From: Streptomyces sp. NBC_01244 | GTDB taxonomy: Bacteria > Actinomycetota > Actinomycetes > Streptomycetales > Streptomycetaceae | NCBI RefSeq assembly: GCF_035987325.1 | Contig: NZ_CP108488.1 | Coordinates: forward strand, 5,766,001-5,830,000 | Reading direction: 5' to 3' | DNA: 64,000 nucleotides | In this document: positions 10,126 through 17,409 of the stretch, one piece after another | Position numbering within the stretch: position 1 is the first letter of the stretch | Layout of the letters: the number at the start of each line of letters is the position of its first letter | The notes under the pieces: model-generated | Told to the model about the DNA's origin: nothing | The model's database searches: none | The model's input: the letters and a program-made list of their open reading frames with translations, nothing else | Made by a program: the position numbers and the translations under genes

Positions 10126-10413
10126 TCAGCTCTTGCCCTTGGTCCGGCGGTTCACGCAGATGGACCACGGGACGAGGAAAGCCGCCGCGAGGAGCAGCCA
10201 GGGCACCAGGGAGTACGCGTCGTCCCGGGCGAGCTGGCCGTGCCGGTCGCCCATGAACGTGCCGGCCAGGACCACCCACGCGAGGGCGAGCATCCCGGGG
10301 ACGCCGAGCACCCACAGCAGGACGGTGAACCGGGCGGAGGGTTCGAAGCGCGTGGGGTGTGGGGGGCGCGAGGTGTTCGGGCGGTTCGGGGTGTTCGGGA
10401 GGTTCGGGGACAC
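10126..10413 (-). CDS. Small membrane protein, function unknown
   Basis: 95 residues with two predicted membrane helices (RFTVLLWVLGVPGMLALAWV and SLVPWLLLAAAFLVPWSICV). A Pro/Asn-rich N-terminus (NLPNTPNRPNT) is encoded by a short tandem repeat, and the C-terminus is basic (NRRTKGKS). I chose GTG at 10413 because a TATGAT -10 box ends 6 bp upstream of it, giving a leaderless mRNA. An ATG at 10473 would add 20 residues but lies upstream of that box. The gene is convergent with guaB3. I do not recognise the family. Confidence 0.6.
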   Translation of the reverse strand: MSPNLPNTPNRPNTSRPPHPTRFEPSARFTVLLWVLGVPGMLALAWVVLAGTFMGDRHGQLARDDAYSLVPWLLLAAAFLVPWSICVNRRTKGKS

Positions 10414-10582
10414 GCGCGGATCATAGGGCCGGGGGTCGTGCGGAAGACAGGTTTCCGGGTGGCGCGTGATCATGGGGATGCCTGCTCGGAGCGGCGAAGC
10501 CGCGAATCCGCGGGGGCCGGGAACGGGGACGGCCCCGGAGTCCTGTGCGGAGTCCGGGGCCGGGCCGTGTGGAACCGAGGAG

Positions 10583-11137
10583 TCAGGCGGCCTTGCGGGC
10601 CGACTGGAAGGCGGTGTAGCCGCCGAGGGCGAGGAAGAGGTACGTCATCGGGCCGGACGTCTCCTTCCAGGCGTCGACGAGCAGGGAGGTGCCGAGGTCG
10701 AGCACGTCGAGGGTGCTCACGCCGAGCTCGTCCGCACCGATCATGGCGATGCCGAGGATCTGGCCCCCGAACACGGCGGCCAGCGAGAGCAGGGCGCTGA
10801 GCACCGGCAGGAGGGGGTTGGCCCCGCCGAGCTTGCCGGCGGCGAAGCCGACCGCTGCGCCGACGGCGACGGCCGCGAAGCCGATCTGGTACTCGGTCAT
10901 GCCGATGATCGTGCCGTAGACGGCACCGGTGACCAGGGCGGCACCCACGGCCGCGGCGATCCCGAGGCCCACGTTGGCGGGGCGCGCCGGGGCCGGGGCC
11001 TGGGCCCGGAGGAAGTCGGCGCCGGACGGGCCCGGGTAGCCGGCCGGGGCGGCGGCGTCGGGTGCGTGCGTCGCGTGCGTCGCGGGCGTCGCCGGAGTGG
11101 TGGAGTCGGACGCGGGCGACGGGAACTGCTGGCTCAT
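10583..11137 (-). CDS. Membrane protein of unknown function with Pro/Ala-rich N-terminus
   Basis: 184 residues. The first 60 are disordered (Ser/Pro/Ala/Thr-rich, as in many Streptomyces proteins starting MSQQ). Four hydrophobic segments follow from about residue 65: VGLGIAAAVGAALVTGAVYG, FAAVAVGAAVGFAAG, a long LLPVLSALLSLAAVFGG segment, and MTYLFLALGGYTAF near the C-terminus. The start at 11137 follows a GGGGGGAT tract; an ATG 11 codons upstream has no ribosome site. It stands alone, with no clear functional partner. Confidence 0.7.
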   Translation of the reverse strand: MSQQFPSPASDSTTPATPATHATHAPDAAAPAGYPGPSGADFLRAQAPAPARPANVGLGIAAAVGAALVTGAVYGTIIGMTEYQIGFAAVAVGAAVGFAAGKLGGANPLLPVLSALLSLAAVFGGQILGIAMIGADELGVSTLDVLDLGTSLLVDAWKETSGPMTYLFLALGGYTAFQSARKAA

Positions 11138-11287
11138 GGAGAAATCCCCCCCAGGGATTCGTGGGCACACGGGCCCGCACGACTGACGTGGGGGTGTATG
11201 TGCGAGATAAGTCGCCGCAGGCTAGCAGCAGCCTGCGACATCCGTGGAGGGGTTTCGGGTGGCGGAACCGTGCGCGCGGGGCACGCC

Positions 11288-12517
11288 CTAGAGGCGGTGT
11301 GCGGCGCCCGCCGGGCTGGCGCCTCGGGTGTCCAGGAGCAACTGGGCCTTCACCGCCAGGCCTTGCAGGTCGTAGGTGCGGTGGTGCTGGAGCAGGATCG
11401 TCAGATCGGCGTTGGCGGCGGCCTCGTACAACGATTCGGCGCGGGGGACGGGCTGGTCCCTGACGCGCCATCCGGCGATGTACGGGTCGTGGTAGCTGAT
11501 CAGCGCACCGAGGTCGAGGAGGCGGCTGGCGATCTCGCGCGCCGGGGAGCCCTCCTGGTCGGCGAGGTCGGGCTTGTAGGTGACGCCCAGGAGGAGGACG
11601 CGGGCGCCGCGCGCGGACTTGCCGTGCTCGTTGAGCAGGGTCGCGCTGCGCTGGATGACGTACTGCGGCATCCGGTCGTTGATCTCCTGCGCCAGGCCGA
11701 CCATGCGCAGCGGGTGGCCCGGGGTGCGGGTGGTGTGGGGGAGGTAGTTGGGGTCGAGGGGGACGCCGTGGCCGCCGACTCCGGGGCCGGGGCGGAAGGC
11801 CTGGAACCCGTACGGCTTGGTCTCGGCGCAGCGGATGACGTCCCACAGGTCCACGCCCAGGTCGTGGCAGAGCACGGCCATCTCGTTCATGAGGGCGATG
11901 TTGACGTGCCGGTAGTTCGTTTCGAGGAGCTGGACCGTTTCGGCCTCGCGCAGGCCGCGGGCGCGGACCACCTTGTCGGTGAGCCGGGCGTAGAAGGCGT
12001 GTGCGGACTCGGTGCAGGCGGGGGTGAGGCCGCCGATGACCCTGGGGGTGTTGGAGATGCCGTGCGTGCGGTTGCCGGGGTCGAGGCGGCTGGGGGAGTA
12101 GGCCAGGTGGAAGTCCCGGCCGGCGCGCAGGCGGGAGCCCGATTCGAGGATCGGGCGCAGGTAGTCCTCGGTGACGCCGGGGTGGGCCGCCGATTCGAGG
12201 ATGACGGTGGTGTGCGGGCGCAGCCGGGCGGCGAGCGTGCGGCCCGCCTCGCCGACCGCGGACAGGTCGAGCGCACGATCCGCGCCGAGCTGGGTAGGGG
12301 CGCAGATGACGGCGGTGCGGACCCGGCCGAGCTCGGCGGGGTTGGTGGTGACCCGGAAGCCGGCCGCCGACATGCGGCGGATCTCGGCGGCGGTGAGGGT
12401 GGAGTCCGTCGCCGGACCGCTGTCGTAGCCGACCGTCTCGATCCCGGCGGCCACGGCTGCCTGGGCGAGCGGGAGGCCGAGATGGCCGAGTCCGATGACG
12501 GCGAGATCTGCGGGCAT
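11288..12517 (-). CDS. Nucleotide-sugar dehydrogenase family protein lacking the catalytic cysteine
   Basis: 409 residues related to UDP-N-acetylmannosamine/UDP-glucose dehydrogenases. The NAD fold begins with VIGLGHLGLPLA (GxGxxG), the central helical domain has TNYRHVNIALMNEM, and the C-terminal domain has LLLGVTYKPDLAD. The active-site motif, normally GVGGHC(I/V)PxDP, reads GVGGHGVPLDPNYL (codon GGC, one base from TGC), so the thiol for the four-electron oxidation is missing. It may be inactive or limited to a first oxidation step. The start at 12517 is chosen for the AAGGGAAGGG tract 11-20 bases upstream; an ATG at 12547 lacks one. It is divergent from glpD. Confidence 0.85.
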   Translation of the reverse strand: MPADLAVIGLGHLGLPLAQAAVAAGIETVGYDSGPATDSTLTAAEIRRMSAAGFRVTTNPAELGRVRTAVICAPTQLGADRALDLSAVGEAGRTLAARLRPHTTVILESAAHPGVTEDYLRPILESGSRLRAGRDFHLAYSPSRLDPGNRTHGISNTPRVIGGLTPACTESAHAFYARLTDKVVRARGLREAETVQLLETNYRHVNIALMNEMAVLCHDLGVDLWDVIRCAETKPYGFQAFRPGPGVGGHGVPLDPNYLPHTTRTPGHPLRMVGLAQEINDRMPQYVIQRSATLLNEHGKSARGARVLLLGVTYKPDLADQEGSPAREIASRLLDLGALISYHDPYIAGWRVRDQPVPRAESLYEAAANADLTILLQHHRTYDLQGLAVKAQLLLDTRGASPAGAAHRL

Positions 12518-12796
12518 GGGGGTGCCGTCCCTTCCCTTCCCTGACATGCATGAGGGGGCGGAGCGCGCAAGTCCTGTGGAGGAGGAAAGCTGGCGCAATG
12601 TCAGACTAGGCGTATATATGACAGATATGTCGTATTCAGGGGTCTTGGCCGCCTCCGTGTTATCCACAGGCGGTGGCTGATGTGGGTGCGGCCGGTGAGA
12701 ATCATGAACGGGCGATGTGAGCGGGATCACCCACAACCGGTGGGATGGCCGCATAGGGCGGACGGGGCGACCCGCGTCAACGGGAGGCAGGCAGCC

Positions 12797-14575
12797 GTGA
12801 GGACTGGGACAGGGGCAGGGACGGGCGCAGCGGCAGGTGCGGGGACGGGGATGGGGATGGGGGGGAGCGGTGGGCGGGCCTCGCTGGGGCCCGTGCAGCG
12901 GGCCGAGGCGCTCGCCGGGATGGCCGAGCGGGAGCTGGACGTGTTGGTGGTCGGGGCCGGTGTGGTGGGCGCCGGTACCGCCCTCGATGCCGTGACCAGG
13001 GGTCTCGCCACCGGACTGGTGGAGGCGCGGGACTGGGCTTCGGGCACCTCCAGCCGTTCCAGCAAGCTCATCCACGGCGGGCTCAGATACCTGGAGATGC
13101 TCGACTTCGCCCTCGTGCGGGAGGCGCTCAAGGAGCGCGGCCTGCTGCTGGGGCGGCTCGCACCGCACCTGGTGAAGCCGGTGCCCTTCCTCTACCCGCT
13201 GCAGCACAAGGGGTGGGAGCGGTTCTATGCCGGGTCGGGCGTCGCGCTGTACGACGCCATGTCGCTCTCCAGCGGCCACGGGCGAGGGCTGCCGACGCAC
13301 CGGCACCTCTCGCGCAAGCGCGCCCTGCGGATCGCGCCGGCGCTGCGCAAGGACGCACTGGTGGGCGCCCTGCAGTACTACGACGCCCAAATGGACGACG
13401 CGCGCTACGTGGCGACCCTGGTCCGGACGGCCGCGGCGTACGGGGCGCAGTGCGCCAACCGGGCGAGGGTCGTCGGCTTCCTGAGGGAGGGCGAGCGGGT
13501 GGTCGGCGCGCGGGTGCAGGACGTGGAGGGCGGCGGGGAGTACGAGATCCGGGCGAAGCAGATCGTGAACGCCACGGGGGTGTGGACGGACGACACCCAG
13601 GCGCTGATCGGGGAGCGCGGGCAGTTCCACGTGCGGGCTTCGAAGGGCATCCACCTCGTCGTCCCCAAGGACCGGATCCACTCCTCGACCGGGCTGATCC
13701 TGCGGACCGAGAAGTCGGTGCTCTTCGTCATCCCGTGGGGCCGCCACTGGATCGTGGGCACCACGGACACCGACTGGGACCTGGACAAGGCGCACCCGGC
13801 GGCGTCGAGCGCGGACATCGACTACCTGCTGGAGCACGTGAACTCGGTGCTGGCCGTCCCGCTCACCCGGGACGACGTCCAGGGGGTCTACGCCGGCCTG
13901 CGGCCGCTGCTGGCCGGGGAGTCGGACGCGACGAGCAAGCTCTCGCGCGAGCACACGGTGGCGCACCCCGTACCGGGGCTCGTGGTGGTCGCCGGCGGCA
14001 AGTACACGACGTACCGGGTGATGGCCAAGGACGCGGTGGACGAGGCGGTGCACGGGCTGGACCAGCGGGTCGCGCCGTGCGTGACGGAGGACGTGCCGCT
14101 GGTCGGTGCCGAGGGGTACCGGGCCCTGTGGAACGGCCGGGCGCGGATCGCCGCGCGGACGGGGCTCCATGTGGTGCGGGTGGAGCACCTCTTGAACCGG
14201 TTCGGCTCGCTGACGGAGGAGCTGCTGGCACTGATCGCGGAAGACCCCTCCCTCGGGGAGCCGCTGACGGGGGCCGACGACTACCTCCGGGCCGAGGTGG
14301 TCTACGCGGCCTCGCACGAGGGGGCGCGGCACCTGGACGACGTGCTGACGAGGCGGACGCGGATCTCGATCGAGACCTTCGACCGGGGGACGCGATCGGC
14401 GCGCGAGTGCGCGGAGTTGATGGCTCCGGTCCTGGGATGGGACGAGCAGCAGATCGAGAAGGAAGTGGAGCACTACGAGAAGAGGGTGCAGGCGGAACGG
14501 GAATCGCAGCGCCAGCCGGACGATCAGACGGCGGACGCGGCGAGGCTGGGGGCGCCGGACATCGTCCCGTTGTAA
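12797..14575 (+). CDS. glpD: Aerobic glycerol-3-phosphate dehydrogenase
   Basis: FAD-dependent, membrane-associated oxidation of glycerol-3-phosphate to dihydroxyacetone phosphate, feeding electrons to the quinone pool. 592 residues. The FAD fold has VVGAGVVGAGTALDAV, then GTSSRSSKLIHGGLRYLE, and VVAGGKYTTYRVMAKDAVDE near the FAD-binding end, followed by the C-terminal helical domain. The GTG at 12797 has GGGAGG 9 bases upstream. The first 35 residues are a Gly/Thr/Met low-complexity stretch encoded by a G-rich repetitive tract, so the true start could lie slightly further in. Upstream in-frame starts (12680) have no ribosome site. No glpF or glpK gene is adjacent. Confidence 0.93.
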   Translation: MRTGTGAGTGAAAGAGTGMGMGGSGGRASLGPVQRAEALAGMAERELDVLVVGAGVVGAGTALDAVTRGLATGLVEARDWASGTSSRSSKLIHGGLRYLEMLDFALVREALKERGLLLGRLAPHLVKPVPFLYPLQHKGWERFYAGSGVALYDAMSLSSGHGRGLPTHRHLSRKRALRIAPALRKDALVGALQYYDAQMDDARYVATLVRTAAAYGAQCANRARVVGFLREGERVVGARVQDVEGGGEYEIRAKQIVNATGVWTDDTQALIGERGQFHVRASKGIHLVVPKDRIHSSTGLILRTEKSVLFVIPWGRHWIVGTTDTDWDLDKAHPAASSADIDYLLEHVNSVLAVPLTRDDVQGVYAGLRPLLAGESDATSKLSREHTVAHPVPGLVVVAGGKYTTYRVMAKDAVDEAVHGLDQRVAPCVTEDVPLVGAEGYRALWNGRARIAARTGLHVVRVEHLLNRFGSLTEELLALIAEDPSLGEPLTGADDYLRAEVVYAASHEGARHLDDVLTRRTRISIETFDRGTRSARECAELMAPVLGWDEQQIEKEVEHYEKRVQAERESQRQPDDQTADAARLGAPDIVPL

Positions 14576-14724
14576 CTCCGTCACTTCGCGGGCGGAACCG
14601 TGGACCCGGGGCTCCCGTCCGTTGCGGAGTAAGGGACAATGAGGGTTCTGCCGGGGCGGGTTACCGGGCACCCCGGCCGCTGCCAGGGCAACCGGAGCAG
14701 GCGGCACGAACGCAGAGGGGACGC

Positions 14725-17292
14725 ATGTCGAAGCCGGAGCACACCGAGTCGCCGGAGCCGTCTGTCGGGACGGGATCGCCGGTGCCTCCGGCGACACCCC
14801 CGACGGACCCGAAGTCTCCCGCCGAGCCGCCCGCGGCGGGAGCCGCGAAGCGTGCCGCGGCGGGCGCTGCGAAGGCCGGTGACGGGTCGGCCGCCGACCC
14901 CGCCGGTGCCGAAGCCGGTGCGGGCGGGGCCGCGGAGTCCGCGAAGCCCGCTGCGGGGGTGACCGGTCCCGAGGACGCGAAGCCCGCGGCTTCCGCGGCG
15001 GAGCCGGAGCCGCGGAAGCCGGCTGCGGCGAAGGCTGCCGGTGGGGCCGAGCCGGAGGATGCGAAGCCCGCGGGTGTGGGCGCCGGGTCCGAGGGTGTGG
15101 CGAAGGCTGCCCGGGTGAAGGCCGAGCCGGAGGATGCGAAGCCTGCGGGTGTGGGCGCCGGGTCCGAGGGTGTGGCGAAGGCTGCCCGGGTGAAGGGCGA
15201 GCCGGAGGACGCGAAGCCCGTCGGTGCGAAGGCGGAGTTGCGGAAGGCCGCCGTCGTGAAGGCGGACGGTGCGGGCGAGGGCGCGAAGCCCGTCGCGGTG
15301 AGCAAGGCCGACGAGGTGGCCGCCGCCGTCAAGGCCGCCGCGGCCAAGGCGGGACAGGGCGCTCAGGACGAGGGCCGGCTGCTCGCGGGCCGGTACCGGC
15401 TCAGTGACGTCCTCGGCAAGGGCGGCATGGGCACCGTCTGGCGCGCCCGGGACGAGACCCTCGGCCGGACCGTCGCCGTCAAGGAACTCCGCTTCGGCAG
15501 CGGCGTCGACGAGGACGAGAAGCGCCGCCTCATCACCCGCACCCTCCGCGAGGCGAAAGCCATCGCCCGGATCCGCAGCGGCGGCGCGGTGACCGTCTAC
15601 GACGTCGTCGACGAGGACGGCCGGCCGTGGATCGTCATGGAGCTCATCGAGGGCCCCTCGCTCGCGGAGTTCATCCGCGAGAGCGGCCCGCTGACCCCCC
15701 GCCGCGCCGCGGAAGTCGGCCTCGCCGTGCTCGACGTGCTCCGTGCCGCCCACCGCCAGGGCATCTTGCACCGGGACGTGAAGCCCTCCAACGTGCTCCT
15801 CGCCGACCACGGCAACGGCCGCGTGATCCTCACCGACTTCGGCATCGCCCAGGTCGAGGGCGACCCCTCCGTCACCTCCACCGGCATGCTCGTCGGCGCG
15901 CCCTCGTACATCTCGCCCGAGCGGGCCCGCGGCCAGCGCCCCGGCCCGCCGGCGGACATGTGGTCACTCGGCGGCCTGCTGTACGCCGCCGTCGAGGGGG
16001 TTCCCCCGTACGACAAGGGGTCGGCGCTCGCGACGCTCACCGCCGTGATGACCGAGCCCGTCGAACCGCCCAAGAACGCCGGCCCGCTGACCGAGGTCAT
16101 CTACGGCCTCCTCGTCAAGGACCCCGCCCACCGGCTCGACGACGACCGCGCGCGGGCGCTGCTCACCGCCGTGATCGAAGCACCCGAGCCGCCGGCCCCC
16201 GTACTCGCCCCGGAGGTCGAGGAGACCCGGCAGATATCGCTCGCCGAGGCCCGCGACGCCGCCGAGAAGGCGGCTGCCGACAAGGCGGCCAAGGCCGCCG
16301 AGAAGGCGGAGAAGAAGGAACGCGAGCGCCGTGAGCGCGAGCAGCGCGAGCGTGCCCGCGCGGCGTTGAAGTCGGCCCGCAAGGCGGCGGCCGCCAGTGC
16401 CGCGGCCTCGGCCGCCGCCACGGCCGTGACCGCGACCGCCGCGGAGTCCCCGTCGCCGCGCCCGTCGCCCGTCGCGGCCCCGCTCACCGACGTCGTGCCG
16501 CGCCGCACCATCGCGCTCGCGATAGCCGGCGTGGTCGTGGCGCTCGCCGTCATCGGCTCGGTCATCGCGTACGCCATCAGCGGTGACGACGAGAAGGACG
16601 GTTCGCTGAAGGACGGCAAGGGCGGCAGTTCCGCAGCCGCTTCGAGCCCCGCCGCCGGCTCCTCGCCCCCGCCTTCGACCTCACCCTCGCCCACTCCCTC
16701 GCCCACTCCCTCGCCGAAGTCCGGAGAGTCGTCCGGCGGAGGGGCCGCCTCGCCGGGCCCGGGCACGTCGCAGGGCTCCGGCACCAATCCCGGCCAGGGC
16801 CAGGGCGCCACGCCCGGGGGAGCCCTGCCCGGGATCCCGCCCGGGTACGTCCAGGTCGACGACCCCGGGTTCCATTTCGCGATGGTCATGCCCGAGGGCT
16901 TCAAGCAGACCGGCGTGATAGGGGACAACGACGGCGTCATCTACAGCCGCGACGGTGGTTTCCCGCGCATCCAGATCGACTTCAACAGCTCGCCGAAGGA
17001 CGATGCCCGCGCCGCCTGGCTGGCGCTGGCCCCGGGCGTGGCGAGCAGCAGCAGCAACTACAACCTGGTACGCCTCGAAGCGGTCGACTACCGCGGGTAC
17101 CCGACCGTCGCGGACTGGGAGTTCGAGCGGGACCAGAAGGGTGCGCGGGTACGGGTGCTCGACCGCGGGTTCCGGATCGACTCGAAGCACGGCTACGCCA
17201 TCATGATCACCTGCGTCGCGGACCAGTGGGCCGCGGCGGAGTGCACGCAGCTGCGCACCACGGCGTTCGACACCTTCCAGCCACGCGGCTGA
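14725..17292 (+). CDS. Membrane Ser/Thr protein kinase 1 (Pkn2-type, active-site complete)
   Basis: 855 residues. Residues 1-215 are Ala/Lys/Pro-rich and disordered and include a 25-residue repeat. The kinase domain is about 222-480, with P-loop GKGGMG (231-236), K253 in VAVKEL, HRDVKPSN (349-356), DFG (371-373) and YISPER. A Lys/Glu/Arg coiled region follows, then a membrane helix (IALAIAGVVVALAVIGSVIA), a Pro/Ser linker, and an extracytoplasmic domain of about 145 residues starting GYVQVDDPGFHFAMVMPEGF. The ATG at 14725 has GAGGGG 5 bases upstream. It is the first of three tandem kinase genes. In S. coelicolor the corresponding cluster (SCO4775-4779, from memory) affects spore-wall synthesis. 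Confidence 0.93.
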   Translation: MSKPEHTESPEPSVGTGSPVPPATPPTDPKSPAEPPAAGAAKRAAAGAAKAGDGSAADPAGAEAGAGGAAESAKPAAGVTGPEDAKPAASAAEPEPRKPAAAKAAGGAEPEDAKPAGVGAGSEGVAKAARVKAEPEDAKPAGVGAGSEGVAKAARVKGEPEDAKPVGAKAELRKAAVVKADGAGEGAKPVAVSKADEVAAAVKAAAAKAGQGAQDEGRLLAGRYRLSDVLGKGGMGTVWRARDETLGRTVAVKELRFGSGVDEDEKRRLITRTLREAKAIARIRSGGAVTVYDVVDEDGRPWIVMELIEGPSLAEFIRESGPLTPRRAAEVGLAVLDVLRAAHRQGILHRDVKPSNVLLADHGNGRVILTDFGIAQVEGDPSVTSTGMLVGAPSYISPERARGQRPGPPADMWSLGGLLYAAVEGVPPYDKGSALATLTAVMTEPVEPPKNAGPLTEVIYGLLVKDPAHRLDDDRARALLTAVIEAPEPPAPVLAPEVEETRQISLAEARDAAEKAAADKAAKAAEKAEKKERERREREQRERARAALKSARKAAAASAAASAAATAVTATAAESPSPRPSPVAAPLTDVVPRRTIALAIAGVVVALAVIGSVIAYAISGDDEKDGSLKDGKGGSSAAASSPAAGSSPPPSTSPSPTPSPTPSPKSGESSGGGAASPGPGTSQGSGTNPGQGQGATPGGALPGIPPGYVQVDDPGFHFAMVMPEGFKQTGVIGDNDGVIYSRDGGFPRIQIDFNSSPKDDARAAWLALAPGVASSSSNYNLVRLEAVDYRGYPTVADWEFERDQKGARVRVLDRGFRIDSKHGYAIMITCVADQWAAAECTQLRTTAFDTFQPRG
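15046..15225 (+). repeat. 75-bp coding tandem repeat inside kinase 1
   Basis: 15046-15120 and 15121-15195 differ at a single base and encode the same 25 residues (beginning AEPEDAKPAGVG). A third, truncated and diverged copy runs to about 15225. The near-identity at synonymous sites indicates a recent duplication. Confidence 0.9.
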
Positions 17293-17409
17293 TACCCGCC
17301 CCGATCGGGCTCGGGTCAGCCTCGCCAGGGCCGGGACGCGGGCGCCCCGGGCGTCGTATCGTGTCAGCGGGGCCTGGGGGACGGGCCCGCAGCTCTCGGG
17401 GGAGGCGAT

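Noticed and set aside
12660..12668. Perfect DnaA box TTATCCACA upstream of glpD
   Set aside because: A single box without neighbours; one such 9-mer in 64 kb needs no explanation and there is no sign of an origin.
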